Source of the DNA: Ruminococcus sp.
Lineage (GTDB): Bacteria; Bacillota; Clostridia; Oscillospirales; Acutalibacteraceae
Direction: 5' to 3'
NCBI GenBank assembly: GCA_023665555.1
Contig: JAMPDR010000001.1
Span: 79,106-143,105, forward strand
DNA: 64,000 nucleotides
A program made the position numbers and the translations under genes. This document shows positions 1 to 6,550 of this stretch, piece after piece (position 1 is the first letter of the stretch; the number at the start of each line of letters is the position of its first letter). Under the pieces are notes generated by a model. The model searched no databases and was not told where the DNA came from. It saw nothing but the letters and a program-made list of their open reading frames with translations.

Positions 1-22
1 AATTTTTGATTTCGTCACTCAT
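1..22 (-). CDS. Partial small gene at the left edge (N-terminus only)
   Basis: An ATG at 22 on the minus strand follows a good ribosome binding site (AAAGGAG, 9 bases upstream). It starts a reading frame of MSDEIKN before the window ends. It lies directly downstream of the next small gene and of a copy of the 30-bp boundary sequence, so it continues the same small-gene array. Product unknown because only seven codons are visible. Confidence 0.55.
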
Positions 23-50
23 TTTGTTGCTCCTTTCAACAAATTATTTA

Positions 51-80
51 GTTCCATAATAGAGCTTGTTATTTGTGCGT
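51..80 (-). repeat. Boundary sequence copy A of the small-gene array
   Basis: First of four ungapped 30-bp relatives (51-80, 636-665, 914-943, 1194-1223). On the minus strand they share a core like CGCRNAAATWACAAG followed by TATTATG a few bases later. In this copy the TAA inside the motif is the stop codon of the preceding gene (69-302). The TATTAT looks like a -10 box, but there is no conserved -35 box. The ribosome binding site and start of the next gene follow within 30 bases. Confidence 0.6.
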
Positions 81-302
81 AATGAAATCTTCGTTCTTGA
101 CTTCGAGTATGACATATCTCTTGTTCGAGATTATGCTCAAAGCATCGTGAAACTCTAAGAAAAGACAAGGCGGCTCATCAGGCTCTGATCTGTCGATTCG
201 CAATGATCCAATGCTTTTGCTTTTCCAAATGAAAATAGCTATCACAATGCCTATCGCTATCGCTCCTGTTATGTATCCGCCAATAAAACTCATAAAGTTC
301 AT
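69..302 (-). CDS. Small membrane protein of the mobile element, unknown function
   Basis: Encodes 77 residues. Residues about 4-26 form one strongly hydrophobic membrane segment rich in Ile, Val and Gly, followed by a basic stretch (WKSKS) and an acidic, Pro-rich soluble part (SEPDEPP). The start at 302 has AAAGGAGG eight bases upstream. Its stop codon lies inside boundary copy A. Similar one-helix proteins with a DPDEPP-type motif are, as I recall, common hypothetical proteins in gut Clostridia phages and integrative elements; that is memory, not a search. No function can be assigned. It is the fourth gene of the leftward small-gene array. Confidence 0.65.
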   Translation of the reverse strand: MNFMSFIGGYITGAIAIGIVIAIFIWKSKSIGSLRIDRSEPDEPPCLFLEFHDALSIISNKRYVILEVKNEDFITHK

Positions 303-404
303 ATCATAAACCTCCTTTCCGGTTAAATTTTGATATGTATAAAAATATCACACATTTCCGTCACCTGCGTACGGTAATTCGAAGTGCTTTTTAATCTAGG
401 TTAA

Positions 405-431
405 AAAAAAGAAAGAGGCTTTGTTACCTCT
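405..431 (-). terminator. Small intrinsic terminator overlapping the stop codon of gene 424-612
   Basis: On the minus strand a short hairpin (AGAGG at 427-431 pairing with CCTCT at 414-418) is followed by CTTTCTTTTTTTT. The stop codon of the upstream gene (424-426) lies in the hairpin loop. The same layout recurs at 667-696. Confidence 0.6.
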
Positions 432-612
432 CCCATTTCTTCTTTTTCATTTTCAGTTCAATGGATTGTTTAATGTTTTGTGCTTTCATTGATACCGCTT
501 GTCGCACTTCCGGAATAGCCATAGTTGTAGCGGCTAAAGTTATAGCCGGAACAAAAATCTGTCCAATCCAAAGTCGTGCTTCTCTGCTTGCTTCAATTTG
601 TTTGTAAGTCAT
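424..612 (-). CDS. Small basic membrane-associated protein of the mobile element, unknown function
   Basis: Encodes 62 residues from the ATG at 612, chosen because AAAGGAG sits eight bases upstream; the reading frame is open further upstream but that part lacks a ribosome binding site and runs into boundary copy B. The middle (about residues 19-34) is moderately hydrophobic (IFVPAITLAATTMAI) and the C-terminus is very basic (KMKKKKWER). The gene is bracketed by boundary copy B upstream and by its own small terminator, whose loop contains the stop codon. No known domain recognised. Confidence 0.6.
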   Translation of the reverse strand: MTYKQIEASREARLWIGQIFVPAITLAATTMAIPEVRQAVSMKAQNIKQSIELKMKKKKWER

Positions 613-635
613 AAAAATGTCTCCTTTAAACTTTA

Positions 636-665
636 TTTTCATAATAGCACTTGTAATTTCTGCGA
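636..665 (-). repeat. Boundary sequence copy B of the small-gene array
   Basis: Matches copy C at about 26 of 30 positions without gaps. On the minus strand it reads GCAGAAATTACAAGTGC then TATTATG, which also makes an extended -10 element (TGnTATTAT). It lies between the terminator of gene 687-902 and the ribosome binding site of gene 424-612. Confidence 0.65.
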
Positions 666-666
666 A

Positions 667-696
667 CAAAAAAGAAAGAGCCCCTGTTAGGACTCT
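667..696 (-). terminator. Small intrinsic terminator overlapping the stop codon of gene 687-902
   Basis: On the minus strand GAGTCC (690-695) pairs with GGGCTC (678-683), with one wobble pair, followed by TTTCTTTTTT. The stop codon of gene 687-902 (687-689) is in the loop. The downstream flank GGCTCTTTCTTTTTT is shared with the terminators at 405-431 and 947-975. Confidence 0.6.
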
Positions 697-902
697 CCCA
701 TCGTTTGTTTAATATGGCTTATAGCCAATTCGATACCGATAGCATGTTGTATTGCCATTTTGTATAGTCGTTTATATCTGAATCGTCTAAGTGGGTTAAA
801 TGTTTTTTTTAACAAATTTCTACTCACTGTCGCAAGGTTCATTTCTTGCCTATACTGATAATCCAACATAGTCATAACGTTTTCGTAATTCTTTTCTACC
901 AT
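687..902 (-). CDS. Small basic protein of the mobile element, unknown function
   Basis: Encodes 71 residues starting with MVEKNY at 902; AAGGTG five to six bases upstream selects this start over an in-frame ATG at 920, which lies in boundary copy C. The protein is mostly helical in appearance, with an Arg/Lys-rich centre (FNPLRRFRYKRLYK, about residues 35-48) and no membrane segment. A nucleic-acid-binding or structural role is possible but not shown. Boundary copy C and a terminator precede it and a second terminator overlaps its stop codon, giving it a self-contained cassette. Confidence 0.6.
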   Translation of the reverse strand: MVEKNYENVMTMLDYQYRQEMNLATVSRNLLKKTFNPLRRFRYKRLYKMAIQHAIGIELAISHIKQTMGES

Positions 903-913
903 ATAATCACCTT

Positions 914-943
914 CTTTCATAATATCACTTGTAATTTTCGCGA
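914..943 (-). repeat. Boundary sequence copy C of the small-gene array
   Basis: Ungapped relative of the copies at 51, 636 and 1194. The minus strand reads GCGAAAATTACAAGTGA then TATTATG, again an extended -10-like TGnTATTAT. It lies between the terminator at 947-975 and gene 687-902. Confidence 0.65.
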
Positions 944-946
944 GGA

Positions 947-975
947 AAAAAGAAAGAGCCCTTGTAACAGGACCC
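947..975 (-). terminator. Weak terminator-like hairpin after gene 984-1181
   Basis: On the minus strand a short hairpin (CCTGT/ACAAGG with a bulge) is followed by GCTCTTTCTTTTTT, the same tail as in the two neighbouring terminators. The stem is weaker than the others and the stop codon at 984 lies outside it. Confidence 0.45.
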
Positions 976-983
976 TTTTGCTT

Positions 984-1181
984 TTAGTCTGTCGAGTTAT
1001 CATTATGTTTGTTTTTGTAATGCTTTCGTGCTTTAGTAACAATCTTATATACAATGACTACCGCAACACCTTCTATGGCAGCCGCCCCAACAAAGGCGAG
1101 CCCCAACAAAGATTTCGCACTTTCATTTCTGAACATAAGCGCTGTTGGTTTTACTACTCGAACTACATTGCTGTTATCCAT
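984..1181 (-). CDS. Small membrane protein of the mobile element, unknown function
   Basis: Encodes 65 residues. One membrane segment of about 20 residues (LLGLAFVGAAAIEGVAVVIVY, about 25-45) is followed by a basic tail (KARKHYKNKHN). The start at 1181 has a strong AAAGGAGG eight bases upstream. Boundary copy D lies just upstream and a weak terminator downstream. The topology suggests an outside N-terminus and a cytoplasmic basic tail. No family recognised. Confidence 0.6.
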   Translation of the reverse strand: MDNSNVVRVVKPTALMFRNESAKSLLGLAFVGAAAIEGVAVVIVYKIVTKARKHYKNKHNDNSTD

Positions 1182-1193
1182 AAAAATAACCTC

Positions 1194-1223
1194 CTTTCAC
1201 AATATGGCGTGTTATTTTCGCGC
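1194..1223 (-). repeat. Boundary sequence copy D of the small-gene array
   Basis: Most divergent of the four copies. It keeps CGCGAAAATAACA and TATTGTGAAAG on the minus strand. As in copy A, the TAA in the motif is the stop codon of the preceding gene (1212-1631), and the ribosome binding site of gene 984-1181 follows directly. Confidence 0.55.
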
Positions 1224-1631
1224 CTCGCTAAGCAGCCAGAAAAATCGTCTGTAAAGTTCATAGTAAACATCTTTGCAGCACGGTATATTAAACCTAGCTT
1301 TCAAATGGTCATACGATAAACCTTCTGTTACAGCTTTTAAAATATAATACGATAAAGCGTAATCGGTATCTTCAGCGGCTTTTTCAACCATTTTGATTTT
1401 TTCGTAATAGAACCATTGAGCTTCCACACATTGTTCAACAGGTTTAGCCATCAGATTTGTTTTTGACACACGCTCGTAGTCAATCAATCCATTACGATAA
1501 ACCTCGATGTTGTCGTAAGCTTTTTTCCAATTATGATACTGCAAACAAAAATGTTTCAGCTCATAATAGCGGTGTCTGTCAATCCAATACTTGTTCTTTT
1601 CGGATATTTCCGGGCGTATATTTGTTCCCAT
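1212..1631 (-). CDS. Mobile-element protein of unknown function
   Basis: Encodes 139 residues from the ATG at 1631. This start overlaps the stop codon of the upstream gene (TAATG), which implies translational coupling, and AGGAG lies ten bases upstream. The protein is soluble, rich in Tyr and Trp, and predicted largely helical. The C-terminal part, from about residue 100 (GLSYDHLKARFNIPCCKDVYYELYRRFFWLL), could be a helix-turn-helix-like fold seen in phage regulators, but this is a guess. It may belong to a phage structural-transcription or late-gene regulator family; no catalytic motif is visible. Confidence 0.55.
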   Translation of the reverse strand: MGTNIRPEISEKNKYWIDRHRYYELKHFCLQYHNWKKAYDNIEVYRNGLIDYERVSKTNLMAKPVEQCVEAQWFYYEKIKMVEKAAEDTDYALSYYILKAVTEGLSYDHLKARFNIPCCKDVYYELYRRFFWLLSEARK

Positions 1632-1882
1632 TAAGTTCGTTCTCCTTTCCATACATAGCCGGTTTCTTCCCAAAGACGTTTAGGCGAGATATAAAAATTT
1701 ATTCGCCCCTGCTTGGAATCCATTTCATTAATGTCCGTGATCAGTTTTCCGCCTCTTGTAGCTTTTCCAATCGGAAGCCACCCGGATATAATTCCTGCTC
1801 TTATCCAAGTTGCGTCTTTACCGTATACCTTAGCCGCCACTGAAACAGGAACTGAACCACGTCCAAATGTAACTGCGTTCAT
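1631..1882 (-). CDS. Excisionase-like or helix-turn-helix DNA-binding small protein
   Basis: Encodes 83 residues; AAAGGAGG lies eight to nine bases before the ATG at 1882. The N-terminal half (PVSVAAKVYGKDATWIRAGIISGWLPIG) fits a winged-helix/MerR-like excisionase pattern in which a helix-turn-helix is followed by a short wing. The C-terminal half contains YISPKRLWEETGY, also usual in phage-encoded DNA-binding proteins that give a residue list for a target choice. It lies within 500 bp of the integrase and just upstream of gene 1212-1631 in the same operon, so an excisionase (directionality) role is plausible but unproven. Confidence 0.5.
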   Translation of the reverse strand: MNAVTFGRGSVPVSVAAKVYGKDATWIRAGIISGWLPIGKATRGGKLITDINEMDSKQGRINFYISPKRLWEETGYVWKGERT

Positions 1883-1947
1883 TTGCTGTTACCTCCTTTC
1901 AACGGCTATTCTAGGATAGAAAGGACAATTTGTTAAACGGAAGTCGC

Positions 1948-2250
1948 TCAACGCATTTGCTTCTTCCATTCTTTTATAGTAGTTTCACAGGGATAATCTT
2001 CATACTCTAAGTCGAATGACGTAATAGATCCGTTGACAAATCCTTTTATAATATTCGAATCATAATGCTTATAAGGTAACAAATTTTTCGGCAGTTCTCT
2101 ATGCTCTGTACCGCATACAGCACAAACCATTCTTCGAATATGTATACGCTCAACTTTTCCGTATTGACTTCTTAATATGCGTTTCACCTTACCATAATAC
2201 TTTAGCTTTCCTCCGCAAATCGGACATTTTAATTCTCCCGCACTAACCAT
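1948..2250 (-). CDS. Zinc-ribbon protein of the mobile element (DUF6431-like)
   Basis: Encodes 100 residues from the ATG at 2250, chosen because TTAGGAG is five bases upstream; an ATG at 2268 is in frame but has no site. Two Cys pairs (CPIC near residue 9 and CAVC near residue 42) make a four-Cys zinc ribbon. The section RMVCAVCGTEHRELPKNLLPYKHY and the C-terminal TTIKEWKKQMR, which may be a short helix-turn-helix, resemble the DUF6431 family from Clostridia mobile elements. It is divergent from the integrase gene across a 118-bp promoter region, so it may regulate it. Confidence 0.6.
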   Translation of the reverse strand: MVSAGELKCPICGGKLKYYGKVKRILRSQYGKVERIHIRRMVCAVCGTEHRELPKNLLPYKHYDSNIIKGFVNGSITSFDLEYEDYPCETTIKEWKKQMR

Positions 2251-2281
2251 ATTTACTCCTAAATTCATTTATTTTTACTGT

Positions 2282-2301
2282 TACTCCAAGGATATGGAGT
2301 A
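2282..2301. promoter_or_regulatory. Inverted repeat just upstream of the integrase promoter (possible operator)
   Basis: TACTCC (2282-2287) and GGAGTA (2296-2301) form an inverted repeat with an 8-base centre. It ends 6 bases before the -35 box of the integrase promoter and lies upstream of the divergent gene at 2250. The placement suits an operator or activator site. Which protein binds is unknown. Confidence 0.35.
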
Positions 2302-2307
2302 TATGAG

Positions 2308-2336
2308 TTGACAAAACCTACACCATCATATAGTAT
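2308..2336 (+). promoter_or_regulatory. Promoter of the integrase gene
   Basis: TTGACA (2308-2313), 17 bases, TAGTAT (2331-2336). It matches the vegetative sigma-A consensus and gives a leader of roughly 25 bases before the ATG at 2369. Confidence 0.7.
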
Positions 2337-2368
2337 CAATAAAAATAAATCAACGAGGAGGAATACGA

Positions 2369-3607
2369 ATGCTCATGAATTGTCCCGAATGCGAATTACA
2401 AGTAAGTGATAAGGCCATACTTTGTCCGCATTGCGGTTATCCGATAAAACCAAATTCAGCAACTAAAATCGCACGCGGCTCAAACAAAAGAAAACGCTTA
2501 CCCAACGGATTCGGTCAGATAAGCGAAATAAAAAACAAACGGTTGAGAAATCCTTTTCGTGCTATGGTCACGGTAGGTAAAACACCGGAAGGCAAACCAA
2601 TTTGCAAGCCATTGAAACCTCAATCATACTTCCCTACTTACAACGATGCGTATGCAGCTTTAGTGGAATATAACAGAAATCCATATGATTTAAACCCGAC
2701 TATTACCGTACATGAATTGTACGAAAAATGGTCTGAAGAATATTTTAAAACAATTAAATCTAAAAATCGCATCGTGTCAGTACGAAGTGCGTGGAAATAT
2801 TGTTTCTCGATATATGATATGCCAATATCGGAGATTAGAGCTCGACATATGAAAGGTTGTATCAACGATGGAACTATTATAGTTAAAGGCGAAGTACGAC
2901 ATCCATCAGCAAATACAAAATATGAAATCAAAGAAATATTCAACATGTTATTCGATTACGCACTAGAATACGACTTAGTGGACAAAAATTATTCACGATT
3001 ATTTAAATTGCCTGCTGATGTTATAAAAGAAAAAACGACTGTAAAAAAAGATCATATTATTTATTCTGATGATGAAATGAACAAACTTTGGAGCAATATA
3101 GATGCACATCCATTCACAGATATAATACTAGTTCAATGCTATTCCGGGTGGCGCCCCCAAGAAATTTGTTCATTAAAATTAGAGGATGTTGATTTAACAA
3201 ATTGGACATTCAAAGGTGGCATGAAAACCGAATCGGGAACTAATCGTGTGGTGCCTATACATACCAAAATAAGGGATATCGTATTCAAAAAATATCAAGA
3301 AGCAGTTTCTATGAACAGTAAATATTTGTTTAATTCATATGATGTAAAAAATCGTTCTCAGAGTTATAGACTAACTTATTACAAATTTAAATACAGGTTT
3401 GATAGTGTCATCACGGATCTTCACTTAAACCCTGAACATCGTCCGCATGATGGACGCAAACACTTTGTTACATTAGCCAAAAAATACGAAGTTGACGAAT
3501 ATGCAATAAAATATATAGTCGGACACGCCATCACCGACATAACCGAAAAAGTATATACACAACGAGATATTGAATGGCTTAGATCGGAAATGGAAAAAAT
3601 AAAATAG
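2369..3607 (+). CDS. Tyrosine recombinase (integrase) with N-terminal zinc ribbon
   Basis: Encodes 412 residues that insert and excise the element by site-specific recombination. The start has GAGGAGG seven bases upstream. Residues about 4-24 are a zinc ribbon (CPEC ... CPHC), absent from most phage integrases. An Arm-type DNA-binding region (about 45-105) and a SAM-like core-binding domain (about 110-210) follow. The catalytic domain has the expected residues: Arg in GWRPQE, a Lys in GGMKTESG, the HxxR pair in PHDGRKHF, the second His in VGHAIT, and the nucleophile Tyr in VYTQRD near residue 398. All appear intact, so the enzyme is probably active. It is the only rightward gene of the element and lies next to its presumed end. 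Confidence 0.93.
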   Translation: MLMNCPECELQVSDKAILCPHCGYPIKPNSATKIARGSNKRKRLPNGFGQISEIKNKRLRNPFRAMVTVGKTPEGKPICKPLKPQSYFPTYNDAYAALVEYNRNPYDLNPTITVHELYEKWSEEYFKTIKSKNRIVSVRSAWKYCFSIYDMPISEIRARHMKGCINDGTIIVKGEVRHPSANTKYEIKEIFNMLFDYALEYDLVDKNYSRLFKLPADVIKEKTTVKKDHIIYSDDEMNKLWSNIDAHPFTDIILVQCYSGWRPQEICSLKLEDVDLTNWTFKGGMKTESGTNRVVPIHTKIRDIVFKKYQEAVSMNSKYLFNSYDVKNRSQSYRLTYYKFKYRFDSVITDLHLNPEHRPHDGRKHFVTLAKKYEVDEYAIKYIVGHAITDITEKVYTQRDIEWLRSEMEKIK

Positions 3608-3626
3608 TTTGTAAACAAAACAAAAA

Positions 3627-3670
3627 AGCCCGCTGTGAAAGTATCAAAAAGATATCTAACACAACGGGCT
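3627..3670 (-). terminator. Hairpin terminator behind the integrase gene
   Basis: An 11-bp stem (3627-3637 with 3660-3670) has a long A/T-rich loop. On the minus strand the stem is followed by TTTTTTTGTTTT and the single mismatch becomes a G-U pair, so termination works best for leftward transcripts entering from the chromosome. Rightward, no T-run follows the hairpin. Confidence 0.6.
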
Positions 3671-3690
3671 ATAAACATAAAAAATTGTTA

Positions 3691-3746
3691 GTGTAGGAAT
3701 ACAAGTATATAAATAATGTAGGAATAATATACGAATTACCTACATT
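3691..3746. repeat. Direct and inverted repeats, candidate attachment site of the element
   Basis: The sequence TGTAGGAATA occurs at 3692-3701 and 3718-3727 as direct repeats. AATGTAGG (3715-3722) and CCTACATT (3739-3746) form an inverted repeat around a 16-base centre, similar to the core-type arms bound by tyrosine recombinases. The site lies within 150 bp of the integrase stop, where an att site is usual. The crossover sequence cannot be proved because the other end of the element is outside the window. Confidence 0.4.
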
Positions 3747-3831
3747 TGGCAGCAATTTATTACCACGTAACACTATATAAAACCTTTATTTTACTGGGAT
3801 TTCCGCAATTTGTTGTATTTTGCAATTTATA

Positions 3832-3860
3832 TTGTAAATTTTTTACAAATGTGTTAGTAT
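3832..3860 (+). promoter_or_regulatory. Promoter of the GNAT gene at 3884
   Basis: TTGTAA (3832-3837), 17 bases, TAGTAT (3855-3860) preceded by TGT, giving an extended -10 element. A short palindrome TTGTAAA/TTTACAA overlaps the -35 box and could be an operator. Confidence 0.5.
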
Positions 3861-3883
3861 TTTTCGGAAAGGACTGATATAAA

Positions 3884-4381
3884 ATGAAACTTATGATTCG
3901 TGAGTTTTGCCAGGATGATATTGAATGCATGGCTGAGATCTGGAATGAAGTTGTTGAGGATGGAATGGCATTTCCTCAAATAGATACATTGAACGCCGAT
4001 GATAATTCGTGCATAGAATTTTTCGCTTCCCAGTCGTTCACTGGAGTTGCTGTTGATTGTGATTCAAATAAAATTTTGGGACTTTATATTTTGCATCCTA
4101 ATAATATCGGACGATGCGGTCATATTTCCAATGCAAGTTTTGCTGTTTCATCGAATGCAAGGGGGTTAGGTATAGGCGAAGAACTTGTTAAACACTGTCT
4201 TGAAAAGGCGAAAGAACTTGGGTTTGGTATTTTGCAGTTTAATGCAGTTGTCAAAACAAACACTGCTGCCCATAGACTTTATAATAAGTTAGGGTTCGTT
4301 GAACTCGGAACAGTACCTAAAGGGTTTCTCATGAAAAATGGTCAATATGAAGATATTGTTTTATACTATCATACATTATAA
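3884..4381 (+). CDS. GNAT-family N-acetyltransferase
   Basis: Encodes 165 residues of the acetyl-CoA-dependent GNAT fold. The conserved acetyl-CoA loop is visible as SSNARGLGIGEELVKHCLEK (about 88-107), and the C-terminal motif NTAAHRLYNKLGFVELG (about 129-145) is typical. The start follows AAAGGACTGATATAAA. The substrate is not predictable; relatives acetylate amino acids, aminoglycosides or phosphinothricin-like compounds. It is the first chromosomal gene beyond the mobile element and converges with the CCA-adding enzyme gene on a shared terminator. Confidence 0.85.
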   Translation: MKLMIREFCQDDIECMAEIWNEVVEDGMAFPQIDTLNADDNSCIEFFASQSFTGVAVDCDSNKILGLYILHPNNIGRCGHISNASFAVSSNARGLGIGEELVKHCLEKAKELGFGILQFNAVVKTNTAAHRLYNKLGFVELGTVPKGFLMKNGQYEDIVLYYHTL

Positions 4382-4382
4382 T

Positions 4383-4424
4383 AAAAAAGCATCCGGCTGT
4401 TCTCAATCAACCGGATGCTTTTTT
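4383..4424. terminator. Bidirectional intrinsic terminator between the GNAT and CCA-adding genes
   Basis: GCATCCGG (4389-4396) pairs perfectly with CCGGATGC (4411-4418), flanked by an A-run on the left and a T-run on the right. It terminates both converging genes; the right side of the hairpin lies within the coding end of the CCA gene. Confidence 0.85.
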
Positions 4425-5731
4425 ATATATTCAATCAATTTTGTTTTGTCATTTTCAACTTTATCTTCAACAACAGCATCAACAAGCAGATTTAATGCAC
4501 AGCCGATTTTTCGACCGCTATAACCGAGTGATATCATATCGTTTCCGTTAACGGCAAGTTTTTTTACACTGAAACACTGGTTTTCCGCCTTAACCTTATC
4601 AATCAACCGTTCCAGTTCATCAAATTTTTCTTGGCGAAATCGAAATTCCGTAGCCTGCCCTAAGTTATCTGCCCGTTGAAGAGCAATCAAATCTCGAAAT
4701 AAGTCTTCACCCAAGCGATTAAGTTTTTTCTTGACCGTTATTTCATCTGCTTCAATTGGTGAATCATGAATTCTGACCAGCTTCTCTACTCTTTTCTTTG
4801 TGAAAGTGTCAAGTTTCAGATTATCCATAGCCATACGTGCTTTATCAGCACTTACAGATGCATGAGAATAAAAATGTCCTACTCCATGTTCATCCAGTGA
4901 AAAGCAATCAGGCTTTCCGCAATCATGAAAAAGTGCCGCAAGTCTGAGATGCGGTTTTGGCTCAATGCTTTCTGTCACAACAGCAGTGTGTTCAAGCACA
5001 TCATAGATATGATGAAAATTATGCTGATTGAAGTTTTTCATTTTTGCAATTTGCGGAATCAGAAATGCTATTTCATCAAAATATTCCATCAATACACGTT
5101 TTACATCTTTACCCATAAGCATTTTTATAAGTTCAGATGCGACTCGCTCTTTCGAAAGATTTGGCATGAGTCTTTTGCAACTATGAATCGCTTTTTTTGT
5201 TTGCGTATCAATAGCAAAGCCTAATGTGCTTGAAAAACGTATCGCTCTGAGTATCCGCAAAGAATCTTCATTGAACCTATCTTCTGCATTACCAATGCAA
5301 CGTATTAAACGATTATTTATATCATCAATACCGCCGAAACGATCAACAATTCCGTCACGCGGATTATATACAAGCGCATTGATCGTAAAATCACGACGGG
5401 AAAGATCGTCATAAAGACTGTTACTGAAACTCACTTTATCCGGATGTCTGTTGTCTGAGTATCCCGATTCGGTTCTGTATGTTGTTATTTCAATCGGATA
5501 TCCATTTATAATAACGGTTATTGTTCCGTGCTTAAGGCCGGTTTCTATCACATGGTATGACGAAAAAACATCTGCTATCTGATTCGGCCTTGCAGCAGTT
5601 GTTATATCAATATCATGGCTGGGCACTCCCATCACCATATCCCTGACAAACCCGCCGACAAGATATGCTTCAAAGCCTTTGCTGTTAAGTTCATCTAAGG
5701 CAAGTTTTGCCTCTTTGGGTATTTTGTACAT
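4403..5731 (-). CDS. cca: CCA tRNA nucleotidyltransferase (class II, with HD domain)
   Basis: Encodes 442 residues that add or repair the 3' CCA end of tRNAs using CTP and ATP. The nucleotidyltransferase head carries YLVGGFVRDMVMG (about 21-33) and the catalytic Asp pair in HDIDITT. The RRDFTINAL motif near residue 112 and the ERV helix region (SKERVASELIKML) follow. A C-terminal HD domain is visible (HHIYDVLEHTAVV and LFHDCGKPD), usual in Clostridia enzymes. Start at 5731 with a GGAGATGA site. Preceded by its own promoter and divergent from the DivIVA-like gene. Confidence 0.95.
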   Translation of the reverse strand: MYKIPKEAKLALDELNSKGFEAYLVGGFVRDMVMGVPSHDIDITTAARPNQIADVFSSYHVIETGLKHGTITVIINGYPIEITTYRTESGYSDNRHPDKVSFSNSLYDDLSRRDFTINALVYNPRDGIVDRFGGIDDINNRLIRCIGNAEDRFNEDSLRILRAIRFSSTLGFAIDTQTKKAIHSCKRLMPNLSKERVASELIKMLMGKDVKRVLMEYFDEIAFLIPQIAKMKNFNQHNFHHIYDVLEHTAVVTESIEPKPHLRLAALFHDCGKPDCFSLDEHGVGHFYSHASVSADKARMAMDNLKLDTFTKKRVEKLVRIHDSPIEADEITVKKKLNRLGEDLFRDLIALQRADNLGQATEFRFRQEKFDELERLIDKVKAENQCFSVKKLAVNGNDMISLGYSGRKIGCALNLLVDAVVEDKVENDKTKLIEYIKKHPVD

Positions 5732-5760
5732 AAGTCATCTCCGTTAATATTGTTAATACA

Positions 5761-5788
5761 ATTATATACAAACGTAAATTTTTTTCAA
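5761..5788 (-). promoter_or_regulatory. Promoter of cca
   Basis: On the minus strand TTGAAA (5783-5788), 16 bases, TATAAT (5761-5766). It gives a short leader before the start at 5731. Confidence 0.6.
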
Positions 5789-5793
5789 TAGTA

Positions 5794-5823
5794 TTGCTTT
5801 TTATATGTCTGATATGGTAGAAT
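5794..5823 (+). promoter_or_regulatory. Probable promoter of the DivIVA-like gene
   Basis: TTGCTT (5794-5799), 18 bases, TAGAAT (5818-5823) preceded by TGG, giving an extended -10 element. It lies back to back with the cca promoter. Confidence 0.4.
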
Positions 5824-5887
5824 TTTAACAGTAAATATGCCCGAATCACTCGCATAAATCGGGTAAAAGATTAGAGGAATTTTAATA

Positions 5888-6544
5888 ATGGAAAATATTA
5901 ACACAGCCATCCGCACTGCATTGTTTGGCGGATTCAACAAAGAGGACGTTATAAGATATATCGAGAACCTCAAGAATGAATTTTATGATTACCAAAAGAA
6001 AGCTGAAGCAAAAATTAGCGAACTTGAACAAAAAATCAGTATTCTTGAAAACTCAACTGCCGATGAAATCAGAAACTTGGAATTGATGGACGAGTTGTCA
6101 GAGGAGATTTTTACAAGAGAGGATATTCCTCAAACACCATCAACACCTGCTTCAGAAATTAATGCCGCTGCAAGCCAGCTTAAAGAAACAGCTGATAACA
6201 TCTGTGACTGTTTAAATGAATTCATGGATAAAATTGCTGAAAACAGTATCTCTGTCACAGTTGAGATGCCAGTGGAAGTTGAAACCGATGAAGCGGCGAA
6301 AGATGACGAAAAAACAGGTATCAGTTCATTGCTTTCTTCATTACTCACTTTTGACGAAGGCAAAAAGAATGATAACAGTGATAATAGCAACGAAAGTATA
6401 TTCTCTCAAATTGTTTCATCAGTTGTTGAAAATCAAGATAACAATGCCGATAATCAATGTGACACAGTTGCGCTGGAAGAGTCTGAGGGGGAAGACTCAA
6501 TCCTTGACAAACTGCTACCAAATTCATTGTTCACGGTAAAATAA
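5888..6544 (+). CDS. DivIVA-like coiled-coil protein
   Basis: Encodes 218 residues. The N-terminal motif FGGFNKEDVIRYIENLKNEF (about 14-33) is a pattern widely found in Clostridia cell-division coiled-coil proteins, where it is followed by a heptad region (here about 30-60, AKISELEQKISILE). The rest is acidic, Ser/Asn-rich and probably disordered. No membrane segment. The gene precedes a secreted glucosaminidase by 75 bp and may share its promoter, suggesting a role in localised wall turnover; this is inference. A separate full DivIVA lies at 20589-21665. Confidence 0.65.
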   Translation: MENINTAIRTALFGGFNKEDVIRYIENLKNEFYDYQKKAEAKISELEQKISILENSTADEIRNLELMDELSEEIFTREDIPQTPSTPASEINAAASQLKETADNICDCLNEFMDKIAENSISVTVEMPVEVETDEAAKDDEKTGISSLLSSLLTFDEGKKNDNSDNSNESIFSQIVSSVVENQDNNADNQCDTVALEESEGEDSILDKLLPNSLFTVK

Positions 6545-6550
6545 AAATCG

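Noticed and set aside
846..1319. Rightward 157-codon frame across the small-gene array
   Set aside because: It runs antisense to several real genes with good ribosome binding sites, lacks its own, and shows no recognisable motif.
4338..4523. Rightward frame at the end of the GNAT gene
   Set aside because: It is a frame-shifted continuation through the GNAT end and the shared terminator and lacks a ribosome binding site.
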